Assembly: GCA_039707465.1 (NCBI GenBank)
Contig: CM077648.1
Span: 71,629,619 to 71,693,618 of the forward strand
Reading direction: 5' to 3'
Source of the DNA: Rhabdophis nuchalis
Lineage: Eukaryota > Chordata > Lepidosauria > Squamata > Natricidae
DNA: 64,000 bases
Both the position numbers and the translations under genes were made by a program. How positions within the stretch are numbered: the first letter of the stretch is position 1; the number at the start of each line of letters is the position of its first letter. This document shows positions 32,333 to 42,430 of this stretch, piece after piece. A model generated the notes under the pieces. It did no database searches. It saw only the letters and a list, made by a program, of their open reading frames with translations, and was not told the DNA's origin.

Positions 32333-35300
32333 TCTCCTTGTGAGCCAATGAGGCCTATAGAATGCCACTGTACTCAAGGTTAGACCTCCTCTGCCTGCAG
32401 GAGGTTCCTCTCTCGCAGGCCTGGCCCCCTAGTCTAACACGGGCCCACCTTGAGGATGGATTGATAGATCCAGAGAGATGGGCGAAGCGCAAACTTAGGG
32501 GGTTCCAATTTAAATTTTTAATTCGGCTTTTAGGGGGTTCCAGGGAGGAGGGGGGGGACAGTCAGGCGAGGGGGCGTCAAACTACAGGGCCGGCCAGCGG
32601 AAGTAGGGAAACGGAGAAGGGGGAAGGGGGGGTCGTTTCCACTGAGGTATTTTCCATCAGTTCGGTTTTGGGGAGGGGCAGGGGCGGTGAGAGATGGGAT
32701 GGGCATTACCTGTTGGAGGACCATGGCCGCTGGTTATGGGCGGTCACGCGCTCCAACCCCCCATGCTCCCATCGCAGACTAGGAGGGCAAGGACCACAGA
32801 ACCGGGGTCCTAGGCTGATGTTATGCAACGCCAGGTCCGTGGTACAAAAAGCCCCCCTCATCCATGACCTTTTGTCACAGGGGGACCCGGACCTGGTGGG
32901 TATAACGGAAACCTGGTTGGGCCACGAGGGAAGATTACCCCTTGTAGAAATGTGCCCACTAGGCTACCAAGCCTTTCATCAGCCTAGGGCCCTAGGGAGG
33001 GGTGGGGGTGGTGATTATGGTTAGGGAAGGTCTTGAGCCAAGGGAGATCACGATCCCTCAGACGACCGGGTGTGAGTCCCTCCTCGTGAAGTGGGGCCTA
33101 GGGAGGCAGTTGGGCATGTTAGTTGTATACCTGGCTCCCCGCTATGTAACAACAGCCCTGCCCGAGCTCCTGGAGGTGATAGCCAAGGCAGCGGATGAGA
33201 CCCCCAGACTGCTGGTCATGGAGGATTTTAACCTGCCGTCAGGAGGCGAAACCTCCGGAGTAGCTCGGGAGTTCATGGCCTCCATGACGGCCATGGACCT
33301 GACCCAGGTAGTTTTAGGCCCTACTCACGAGGGAGGACACACCCTGGACTTAATCTTCATCTCAGGACAGTGGAGTAGTGATCTGGGAATAGGGGATTTA
33401 GCCATCTCACCCTTGTCATGGACAGATCACGCTCTCCTCCGGCTGGACTTTTCAATCGCCACACCCCACCGCAGGGAGGTGGAACCTGAGATTCCTAGAT
33501 GGTTCCGCCCCAGGCTCCTGATGGACCCGGAAAGGTTCCAGAGGGAGCTTGCGCCAATACCTATGGCCTTGCCCCGCGACTCGACTGAGGACCTAGTGGC
33601 CGCATGGCTGAGTGCGGCCACAGGGGCCTTGGACCGAGTCGCGCCCTTGCGGCCTCTCATGCGGCGCCGAATCACCCAGGCTCCTTGGTTTACCGAGGAG
33701 CTGAGGGAGATGAAACGCCGCAAGAGAGCAGATGGAGATCCTCTCGCTCCAAAGCCGACCGAAGACTAGTGAGAGCCCATATTAGGACTTACTTAGTGGC
33801 GATAAGGGTGGCCAAACGTGAGTATTGTGCCTTATTGCATCCGCAGATAACCGCCCTGCTGCCCTGTTTGGGGTGACCCGCTCTCTCCTTCACCAGAGGC
33901 CACAGGAAGCCCCTTTGCAGGGACGAGCAGAGGAATTTGGGATATATCTGCAGGACAAAATCACTCGGATTCGGAATGAGTTACCCTCCATCGAGAGTGG
34001 TCCAGTCGGATTGTCCGAGGCTGTTCTTGAGACACCATCTTGGAAGGAGTTTGATTTTGTTACTATCGAGGATATGGACAGGTTGTCAAGGAGACTTAAG
34101 GCTACCACATGTTTATTGGACTCGTGTCCCTCCTGGTTTGTACTGGCATCCTGGGAGACGACACAAGGCTGGCTCCAGGATATTGTGAATGCTTCTTTGA
34201 GTGAGGGTTCCTTGCCTGCCGTCTTGAAAGAGGCGGTAGTGAAGCCCCTCCTCAAGAAGCCTTCCCTGGACCCAGCATTATTGGAGAATTACTGTCCGGT
34301 CTCCAACCTTCACTTTTTAGCGAAGGTTGTAGAGAGTGTGGTGGCCCAACAGTTTCCGTGACACCTGGAGGAAATTGATTATCTAGACCCGTGCCAGTCC
34401 GGCTTCTGACCCGGTCACAGCACCGAGACAGCATTGGTCGCGTTGGTGGATGATCTCTGGAGGGCACGGGATAGGGGATGTTCCTCTATCCTAGTCCTAT
34501 TAGACCTCTCAGCGGCTTTTGATACCATCGACCATGGTATCCTATTGCACCGACTGGGGGGGTTGGGGCTGGGAGGCACCGTTTTACGGTGGTTCTCGTC
34601 CTACCTCTGGTCGGTCGCAATATGTGTTGGCAGGGGGACAGAGGTCGGCCTCGAGACCCCTCTTATGCGGGGTTCCTCAGGGGTCGGTCCTCTCGCCCCT
34701 CCTGTTCAACACCTATATGAAGCCACTGGGCGAGATCATCCGTGGTTTTGGGGTAGGATATCATCTGTACGCTGATGATACTCAGCTGTACATATCCACC
34801 CCAGACCACCCCAACGATGCCGCCGAGGTGTTGTCCCGGTGTTTGGAGGCCGTACGGATCTGAATGGGTAGTAACAAACTCAAGCTCAACCCATCCAAGA
34901 CTGAGTGGCTGTGGTTTCCGGCACCCCGGTTCAGCCAGGTAACTCCAACTCTGGCCATTGGGGGCGAAACACTGGCCCCCGTGGAGAGGGCGCGCAATTT
35001 GGGTGTCCTCCTGGACTCCCGGCTGCCTATGGAGGACCATGTGGCGGCCGTGGCCAGGGGGGCGTTCCATCAGGTATGCCTGATGCGCCAATTGCGCCCC
35101 TTACTGGACCGGGCTGCCCTTCGCACAGTCACTCAAGCACTCGTGACATCCCGACTTGACTACTGTAATGCTCTCTCTATGGGGCTTCCCTTGAGGTGCA
35201 CTCGAAAGCTACAGCTAGTCCAGAATGCGGCCGCGTGGGTGATTACGGGAGCCTCTAGATGCTCCCTCATAACACCGCTCCTGTGCGAGCTGCACTGGCT

Positions 35301-35803
35301 ACCTGTGGCCTTTCGGGTGCGCTTCAAGGTTGTGACCACCATCTTTAAAGCGCTCCATGGCTCGGGACCTAGTTATATGCGAGACCGTCTCCTGCCCCAT
35401 ACATCCCTTAGACCGATATGCTCCCACAGAGAGGGCCTTCTCAGGGTGCCGTCGGCCGGACAATGCTGACTGGCGACACCCAGGGGAAGGGCCTTTTCTG
35501 TGGCGGGCCCTGCCCTGTGGAACGACCTACCCCCAGAACTTCGTACCATCACCGACCTCCACCTCTTCCGCCAGTGTTTAAAAACACACCTCTTCCATCA
35601 AGCCGGCCTAACATAGCCTCCACTGGGACTAGCCATAGATAGTTTTAATTCGGGGATTTTAATTGGTTTTAGCGCAGGATGGGGATCTAATAGATTTTTA
35701 AATTTTGTATTGTGTTTTTTGTATGTATTTTAATTTCCTGTGCGCCGCCCTGGGTCCTCTTGGAGAAGGGCGGGATATAAATTTAATAAATAAAATAAAA
35801 TAA
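32333..35803 (+). mobile_element. L2-group LINE, copy E, near full length
   Basis: Plus-strand copy with a short 5' leader, an ORF2 that includes endonuclease and RT, a 3' UTR and a 'gccctgggtcctcttggagaagggcgggatataaatttaataaa' tail (35746-35790) with AAATA repeats. Its start aligns with copy H at about 59640, so few bases are missing. It abuts the truncated transposase on the left and the gypsy 5' LTR on the right. Confidence 0.9.
32362..35600 (+). pseudogene. L2-group ORF2 (endonuclease + RT), copy E
   Basis: Motifs in order: MLCNARSV and ITETWL (endonuclease), DFNLPSGGE, GGHTLDLIF, SWTDHALLRLDF, then the linker with QAPWFTEELREMKRRK. RT motif A is [21 protein letters not shown]; motif C is [10 protein letters not shown]. 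The endonuclease nicks target DNA and RT copies the RNA from the nick. Breaks: frameshifts at about 33010, 33770 and 33830, a CGA-to-TGA-like stop at 34359-34361, frame changes at about 34400-34530, a stop at 34861-34863 and a stop at 35467-35469. Length is close to that expected for the family, but the copy is inactive. Confidence 0.88.
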
Positions 35804-35805
35804 AA

Positions 35806-36134
35806 GTAAAGTGCTTCCATGACTACTATCGTTGACATAAGAAAAGGGAGGAGAATTCCATGCATACCTTTGGCCAGAATCAGTTCTCATATTCCTACAG
35901 CTGGCGTGTGAACTGTGCATGTTCATAGCTTGCCGTAGCACCTTGTTGGTGGATGTGATTTATGACACAGACAGAAATGAGGGGATACAGGGGTAAAGTT
36001 CAAACACAATTAAGCAAAAATCAGTTTCAGCTCTGCAGAAGAACATGCCAAAATGTTGATCCTAATAAATGAATGGATTTCTTATAAGCTTTGTCTTGAG
36101 GCTCATAAATTAATTAGGTAATCTTTTGGAAACA
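35806..36134 (+). repeat. Gypsy 5' LTR (slightly truncated)
   Basis: Aligns with 39991-40320 from 'gtaaagtgcttccatgac' onwards. Contains 'taataaatgaatgg' (36063-36076) with an AATAAA signal. The first nine or so bases of the LTR are missing. Confidence 0.85.
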
Positions 36135-36834
36135 GAGAGCCGAAACTGACTTTTAAAATCTATCAAGATTTCCGGATTTCCTGAATCCCGGGCTCTCCAA
36201 GCACTTCCCCAATATTTGGGGTGCTTAGAGGGAAAATCAGGCAACCATGGCTGAAGAGAGAGAGGGACTGATTGCAACTGGAGGTATGCGGCTAGCTCCA
36301 GACATCAAAGCTCCATACAGCCAAGCTTCGATGCCTTTCCCAGCCACAGAAGCAAGAAAGGATGAGTACTGATGGAAATTAGCCCCTGAGGCAGCTGAAG
36401 CAGAGTTCTCTTACCTTAGTCCCCAGATACAGGGAAGGGTCTCAAGCTAGCTGGCAAGGGTGGACTGAAGGTGGGACTGAGTACAAGCCAGGCTGCCAAA
36501 GTCCCAGATGGAATTCCTGGAGAGTGTGATAGAGCAAAAGAGGATTTTGACCAGACCACCCTTGCTGATGAGAAGCCATCATGCAGCCCAAAAGAGAGGA
36601 GAGGGACATCTGATCCTGTTGAGGAGAGGAGACACAGACTGGAGCGCAGCCCCCCTTCTCCACCCAATAGAAGGAGAAGGAGCCCAAAACTGCAACCACT
36701 TCCTCTCCCATGCAGCAGGCAGGCTTCCCAGGGCAGGCAAACTCCATCTCTCCCTCCGAACTAGAGGTGAGGAAGATGGTCAAGCCATATCAGGTGCAAG
36801 CATACAGAGGCTGACAGGAGGTTGGAGGAGTAGG

Positions 36835-37504
36835 GTTGAATGACCCGCCCCAATTCAGCAGAAAGTTTGACAGGGACTCAGACCAGATAACTCTATTACT
36901 TGATTCAGCTGATATCCACCTAGAATGCTATGGGCATCTCTACCCATCCCCCAGGGCCATGGTGAATACCAATGCAGAGGGGCTAGAGGGAGAAACAAGG
37001 AAATGGTTAGATGCCCTCCACAAGAAGAGAGCCCCCCCCCAACTGCAAGACATAGATGACTTCCTGCAACTGCTAGAAGCCAGATTTGAGGAGGTAGAGG
37101 AGAACCCATATGCAGAAGAGGAACTCAGCAACCTAAAGCAGAGGGGCTGTCCCATCAAAGAACACAGCCGTGAATTTAGGAGGATCATAGGAAGGCTATC
37201 CCCTTTACCAGAGTGGCGGCTGGTGCATTTTTTCAGAATAAGCCTGGACAAGCAAATTGCCCAGGTAACTGCATATTGCGATATCCCAAATCGACTCTCT
37301 GAGTGGTTCCGAGTAGCAATAAAAGTCGACAGTGGGCTGTATGCCAACGACATGAGAAAACAACCGGACACAAAAGAGAGAGGTCAACCTGACCTGAAAC
37401 CACCCAGCCGATGGGGAACCACAGCACCACAGCAGGCCCTGAGACCAGCCCTCCTTGAAATGCTACAGATGCAGAGGGATGGACCCCATGGTTTTGGGGC
37501 CTAA
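36835..37504 (+). pseudogene. Gypsy Gag (retrotransposon gag domain)
   Basis: A 222-codon frame contains PPQFSRKFDRDSDQI at the start, LEGETRKWLDALHK in the middle, LLEARFEEVEENPY and FRRIIGRLSPLPEW. These match the capsid-like Gag core of sushi-type gypsy elements. A remnant CYRC at 37460-37470 is what is left of a zinc knuckle. The frame ends at 37504, with a shift before the protease. Gag would assemble particles around the RNA. A preceding open stretch (36508-36843) may be the Gag N-terminal part in another frame. Confidence 0.8.
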
Positions 37505-37659
37505 CCCCAGCCCCAAAACCAAGGCCAGATCCACTGCCCAGGGCATGACCAGAACAAGATCCCAAATGGACCAACAACACATCCGGGAAAGCCCTCCATG
37601 CTGCAAAGGCCCCTTCCTCTTCAGGCAAAAATGGTGGAACCCCAGGCAACGACAACCAG

Positions 37660-38121
37660 TTGCCCAAATCATATGACAGCGAGGACGAGGGAGAAAATGA
37701 TCCAATGGTGAGCGAACCAATTCACCCTTTCCTTTTTCCAATATGCCTCACAGCCCCAAAAACAGGAAACCAGGGGGGTTTTCAAGCCCTAATAGACTCA
37801 GGCTGCATGAGGTGCTTGATCAACCTAACCACAGTCTTGAAACTGAGGATCAGAGCAAAAAGACTGACCCAGCCAATCCAGTTCGAACAGGTCGACGGGT
37901 CCCTAATGGGAGGAGCCTATGCCACCCACCTGACTGAACCAGTGGGGCTAGAGCTAGCAGATCACTGGGAAGTAATTCAATTCATAATAATGCCCAAAAT
38001 GACAGACACAGTCATACTGGGACTTTCCTGGCTAGACAAGTGGGGACTGACCATCTGGTGGCAAGGGGGTACCCGCAGACTTAGGATATCAAGGGGCCCC
38101 AACCCCTCCCACACCAGCTAG
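37660..38121 (+). pseudogene. Gypsy aspartic protease
   Basis: The frame contains the catalytic triad context ALIDSGCMRCLIN near residue 43 (D-S-G), and VILGLSWLDKWG near residue 125, the typical flap-to-end segment of gypsy proteases. It cleaves Gag-Pol into mature proteins. A short stretch after the stop (38215-38290, EVFSEADCDILPPH) is the beginning of the RT domain, which then ends at the AT-rich replacement. Confidence 0.82.
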
Positions 38122-38315
38122 CAGAAACACCACCCGCACAGGAACCCCCCCAAAAGAGTCCACAAGAACAACTGGCAACCACATCCAACAAAACCCCAGA
38201 GGCCGAACTGATTCCAATGGAATATCAGGACCGCACAGAAGTATTCAGCGAGGCCGATTGCGATATTCTGCCTCCTCACAATGAGGCAGCTGTGTCATCA
38301 AAATTGATATTAAGG

Positions 38316-38756
38316 TACATGATAAATTTTTAAACTTAAAATATATAAAATGGGATTACTTATGAACAATAACCACTCCAGAGATGCACAGAATTTATGA
38401 ATACCCGGTTAGCATGTCTTTTAAAGGACACAATTTAGAGTGGACTTTTCCTTTTTAAATCTATCTTCCCCCCCCCCCTTTGTTTGCTTTATAAATAGAA
38501 TGCCATTACATAGTCATACTTATATATAAAAGGATGTTAAAATAATTAATAAGATCAGGGTTGAGTTACAAGAATTGTAAAAATTGATATGGAAAATAAG
38601 TGATAATTACTTATAGAAACTTGTGATTAATTGATACATTCTTAAAAATTTGTAACCTGTAATGGAAGATGGCTTTTTGATGTTTCTTTTTTTTGGTGAA
38701 GTTTGTATTATCTGTGTTTATGTAAAATAATTAAAAAATATTATTAAAAAAAAAAG
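38316..38756 (+). mobile_element. AT-rich insert with A-tail replacing RT/RNase H
   Basis: About 440 bp of AT-rich sequence ending 'aataattaaaaaatattattaaaaaaaaaa' interrupts gypsy pol. The tail suggests a LINE (possibly L1) 3' end on the plus strand. RT and RNase H coding (about 1.3 kb in related elements) is missing at exactly this point, so a deletion accompanied the insertion or preceded it. Confidence 0.6.
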
Positions 38757-39910
38757 ATGTGGATAGTTATGTGAAAAGTTGCACCGTGTGCGCCACAATG
38801 AAGAGACAACCGGGAAAACCCTACGGACTGCTGTAAACAGTAGCAGAGCCAATGAGGCGATGGGAGATTGCAATGGACTATAAAGTAGAGTTGCCGAAAA
38901 GTGGGGAAACATGGTGATTTGGACTGTAATAGACCTGTTCTCCAAACAGGCACATTTCATACCCTTCAGCGGACTACCCTCGGCTCACAAGATGGCTAAA
39001 CTGTTTGTGAAGCATATCTACCGACTGCATGGAGTACCTTGAAGAATTATTTCAGACAGAGGGGTTCAGTTCACGGCTAAGTTCTGGAGGGACTCCCTGC
39101 GGTCCATTGGGTCATCTCAGGGTCTTAGTTCAGCTTTTCATCCGAGCCCCAATGGGGCAGCAGAGAGACTGGATGCCATGGTAGAGCAGTACCTGAGGTG
39201 CTATGTGAACTATCAGCAGTCCAGTTGGGCAGACCTTTTATCTTTTGCTGAGGTCACATACAATAATGCTGTTTACAGAAGCAGAGGACTCACTCCGTTC
39301 AAAGTAGTGAGTGGCATGGACTTCGTCCCAATGCCTGAGTATCCAAGGGATCCTCCCTCCTCAGTCAGTTTGACTGATTGGATGTCAATGCTGAAAGCAA
39401 CCTGGGAAAATGTCAAAAAAACACTGGCTAAAGCGGCACAGACCTATAAGAAACAGGCAGATAAAAAACGGACTCCACAACGCCCATTCCAGGTGGGAGC
39501 GATGGTCTACCTCTCCACAAAAAAATTGAGATTAAAACTGCCTAGCAAGAAACTGGGGCCAAAGTTTATTCCCCATAGTAAAGATCATTAACCCAGTCAC
39601 AATGCAATTGAAACTGCCTCGATTGCTGGGGAAGATACACCCAGCGTTTCATAGTAGCCTCTTAAAAACCGTGATTGGATCCACTCTGAAACCACTACCC
39701 CAGGATCCCTGGGCCCGGTGGTCATAGGGTGCCAAACCCATTATGAAGTTCAATGAATCCTTGATTCGAGGTGGCACAGAAGACAACTCCAATACCTAAT
39801 CAAGTGGAAGGGTTATCTCTTATCAGAGGCATGGGGGGGGGTGAAACATAGAAACATTCAAGCTTATAGCAAAATTTCATGCAGAAAATCCAGGACAGCC
39901 TGGGGGAGGG
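38757..39910 (+). pseudogene. Gypsy integrase with C-terminal chromodomain-like region
   Basis: CTVCATMKRQPGKPYG marks the zinc-binding region near 38785. The catalytic residues appear as VIDLFSKQ (D), DRGVQFTAKF (D) and NGAAERLDAMVEQ (E), in different frames. The stretch 39178-39591 is open (TYNNAV, TPFKVVSG, AYKKQADKK-like, RPFQVGAMVYLSTK). Beyond it, at about 39600-39840, is a GKIHPAFH region and a chromodomain-like EV.. W.. .QYLIKWKGY segment in broken frames. It inserts DNA into the genome. Stops and frameshifts are present. Confidence 0.82.
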
Positions 39911-39990
39911 ATGCATCCCTAAGTTTTACACCTGTACTCAAATTGTTTTTGTGTTACACAGGTCGCTTTCAGGAAGTGAGAGGAGCCGGA

Positions 39991-40320
39991 TGTCAACTTG
40001 TAAAGCGCTTCCATGACTATCGTTGACATAGGAAAAGGGAGAATTCCATGCATACCTTTGGCTAGAGTCAGGTCTCATATTCCTACAGCTGGCATGTGAA
40101 CTGCGCATGTTCATAGCCTGCCATAGCACCTAGTTGGTGGATGTGATTTATGACACAGACAGAAGAGAGGGGATACAGGGGTAAAGTTCAAATGCTATTA
40201 AGTGGAAATCAGTTTCGGCTCTGCAGAAGAACATGCCAAAATGTTGATCTTAATAAATGAATGGATTTCTTTTGAACTTTGTCTTGAGGCTTGTAAATTA
40301 ATTAGGTCATCTTTCAGACA
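39991..40320 (+). repeat. Gypsy 3' LTR
   Basis: Starts TGTCAACTTG after a purine-rich tract (aggaagtgagaggagccgga) and ends ctttcaGACA; the TGTC/GACA ends are complementary. Contains 'taataaatgaatgg' (40250-40263). Confidence 0.88.
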
Positions 40321-40700
40321 TTTCATATGCTAATAAAAAAAGTTTCCACACCTTCTCTATTTCAATGCAGCTGTGATCTTTTTTATAATACATGGAAATT
40401 GCTTTCACATATGTTAACCTATAGTTTATTTTAGCTAGTATGACAAGCCAGAATCAGTCTTGTAAAGAAGGAAAGTGATCATAACCTAAGCCTGTTTTTT
40501 TGCTTTTTATGTCCTTATTTGGTCAATTCCAAATCTCTGTTCTAGATCATTATACAATACCACTCTTTGAATTAATTAGAATATATATTAGAATATATTT
40601 CTATTTGTTGCTCATATTCAGTCACAGTTATGAACAATAAGCTAATAAAAACTATAGTTTCAACCTTTGATTTATTCTTCTCCAAATAATAAAAACAAAG

Positions 40701-40938
40701 ACTGTGTTTTCCCAAAAATAAGACAGGATTTTTTTTCTTTTGATCCCTGAAATAAGCACTTGGCCTTATTATTTTTGAGGTGCAGGAGGTGGTGAGCATG
40801 GTCACCTCATGGCTGCAGCTGTGTTGCAATATTTTTGGGAGGACTTATTTTGGGAGGAGGGCTTATTTTAGCACACGTGCTCAAAAGCTCGATTGGGCTT
40901 ATTATCCTGGGAGGTCTTATTTTCAGGGGAAAAGGGTA
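40701..40938. mobile_element. MITE with AATAAGAC-type inverted termini
   Basis: Left end 'actgtgttttcccaaaaataagac' and right end 'gtcttattttcaggggaaaagggta' are imperfect inverted repeats. Internal 'gggcttatt' motifs recur. It matches a repeat type I know to be common in reptiles. No TSD was resolved. Confidence 0.65.
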
Positions 40939-41929
40939 TGCTGATTTCCCATTTACATTTCAGATAAGCCACAAACAATAAACAAACCACAGTGTTTATA
41001 GAGTCAGCTAGTGCAATGCTTTTAAACTACATATTTAAGAAAAATATATTTTCAAAGACATATTTAAATACATTTGATATAATTTAATTTGTGTGGGAAA
41101 AGTATAGAAGATTTACAAAACTCAGACAAGAAACTAATATATACCAGAAATTGGCTGATTGTAGCTTCTCCTAGCTGTACTGGGCTGATCAGTTACTAGG
41201 TTGTAAACTAGATTAGGAAGTAAATAAAAATCGTGGAAAAAGGTAATGCTAAACTACACCTAAATTGTTATCAAGAAACTGTCATGGATGTATTCATAAA
41301 AAATGAAATCATCTGGTGTTGAGTTTAACTCCAGAGGACCTTTGAAATATGGTTTATTTAGTCAATGTCCAGCAAAATTTGAAAAAATACAACAAAAAAA
41401 TGAAATCAATTAAATAAATTTAATACTGTTTTAATTTTATCTTTACAAGTTGCTGATTTATTAAGGAAATGGGCAACAGATAGTTATAAATATAGCCAAG
41501 CAAATACAACTCAATTGATCAATTGTATTGGGCAGACTCCAGACTTTGGCCTCCAGGAGGTGTTTCCATCTTTCAAATGTCATAGGTTTGGTATCTAGCA
41601 GCTGTACCTTTTTGCAGTGGTAATTCTCAGATAAAGTCTGTCACACCTCATTAGCAAAGTTTGATTGATTAGAGGAACAAAATAAACAGCTTCTTTGTTT
41701 TGTTGCTTTGTTGGTGAAAAGAAAAAATATGCAAGGTCACAAAAGGTCACTCATCTCTTCATCGTTTGTTTCCTCTTTTGGTGATGAAAATGTTTAACCT
41801 TAGAACATTTTCCCAAAAAGAAATCATTGAAGCAGAGTTTACATAAAACTTCTTTCATGACTGGGATCTCTAGTTAATTTACGAACATAAGAAAAAGTCT
41901 CTCATCTTTTATTTTCGTTTGTGACAACT
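40939..41929. other. Unassigned non-coding DNA
   Basis: AT-rich, no gene recognised. Confidence 0.35.
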
Positions 41930-42030
41930 AACCATCAGTAGGCGAAACATCTGAGACGGCCCGGGAGTTCATGGCCTCCATGACGGCCATGGACCTGACC
42001 CAAGTAATTCAGGGCCCCACTCACACCGGG

Positions 42031-42038
42031 GGTCACAC
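42031..42038. repeat. 8-bp target site duplication (left), GGTCACAC
   Basis: GGTCACAC at 42031-42038 is exactly repeated at 42410-42417. Confidence 0.95.
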
Positions 42039-42409
42039 CAGTGCTGGGGTTCTGCAGGCTCGCACCTACTCGCGAGAGCCGGTTGGTGAAATTTAGAGAA
42101 CCGGTGAGAGGGGGTTCCACCGGCGTACCTGGAAGTAAATCTGGCCCGCCGCTGCCAGTGACCCAACGGGAAGGAAAGGAAAGGAAAGGAAGGAAGGAAG
42201 GAAGGAAGGAAGGAAGGAAGGAAGGAAGGAAGAATTTATCATCACAATTGAGTCCAAAATTTTGGTTGCTAAGCAAGAGCATTGTTAAATGAGTTTCACC
42301 ACATTTTAAAAGGTGGCCACTCCCACCCTGTCACATGACTGCCAAGCCACGCCCACAAAATAGGCCACACCTACAGAGTAGGTTCTAAAAAATTTGAAAC
42401 CCACCCCTG
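42039..42409 (-). mobile_element. 371-bp hAT-type element (short family member)
   Basis: Left end CAGTGCTGGGGTTC, right end GAAACCCACCCCTG, perfect 8-bp TSD. Contains an AAGG array (42170-42232), the 'atcacaattgagtcc' motif (42240), one copy of the 30-bp VNTR-like unit and 'ccacaaaataggccacacc'. It lacks the GC-rich block and GA array of the long members. Copy F reads through normally once it is ignored. Confidence 0.9.
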
Positions 42410-42430
42410 GGTCACACACTGGACCTAGTT

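Larger units (their letters stand above)
35806..40320 (+). mobile_element. Chromodomain Ty3/gypsy (chromovirus-like) retrotransposon with two LTRs
   Basis: Two LTRs of about 330 bp (35806-36134 and 39991-40320) share near-identical text such as 'gccaaaatgttgatc(c/t)taataaatgaatgg'. Between them are gag, protease, the start of pol, an integrase and a chromodomain-like end. RT and RNase H are absent, replaced by an AT-rich segment ending in an A-tail (38316-38756). The 3' LTR reads TGTCAACTTG ... TTCAGACA. The 5' LTR lacks its first bases and abuts the tail of LINE copy E. Confidence 0.88.

Noticed and set aside
36180..36500. Possible tRNA-primer binding site after the gypsy 5' LTR
   Set aside because: The sequence after 36134 (gagagccgaaactg) could not be matched by eye to a tRNA 3' end.
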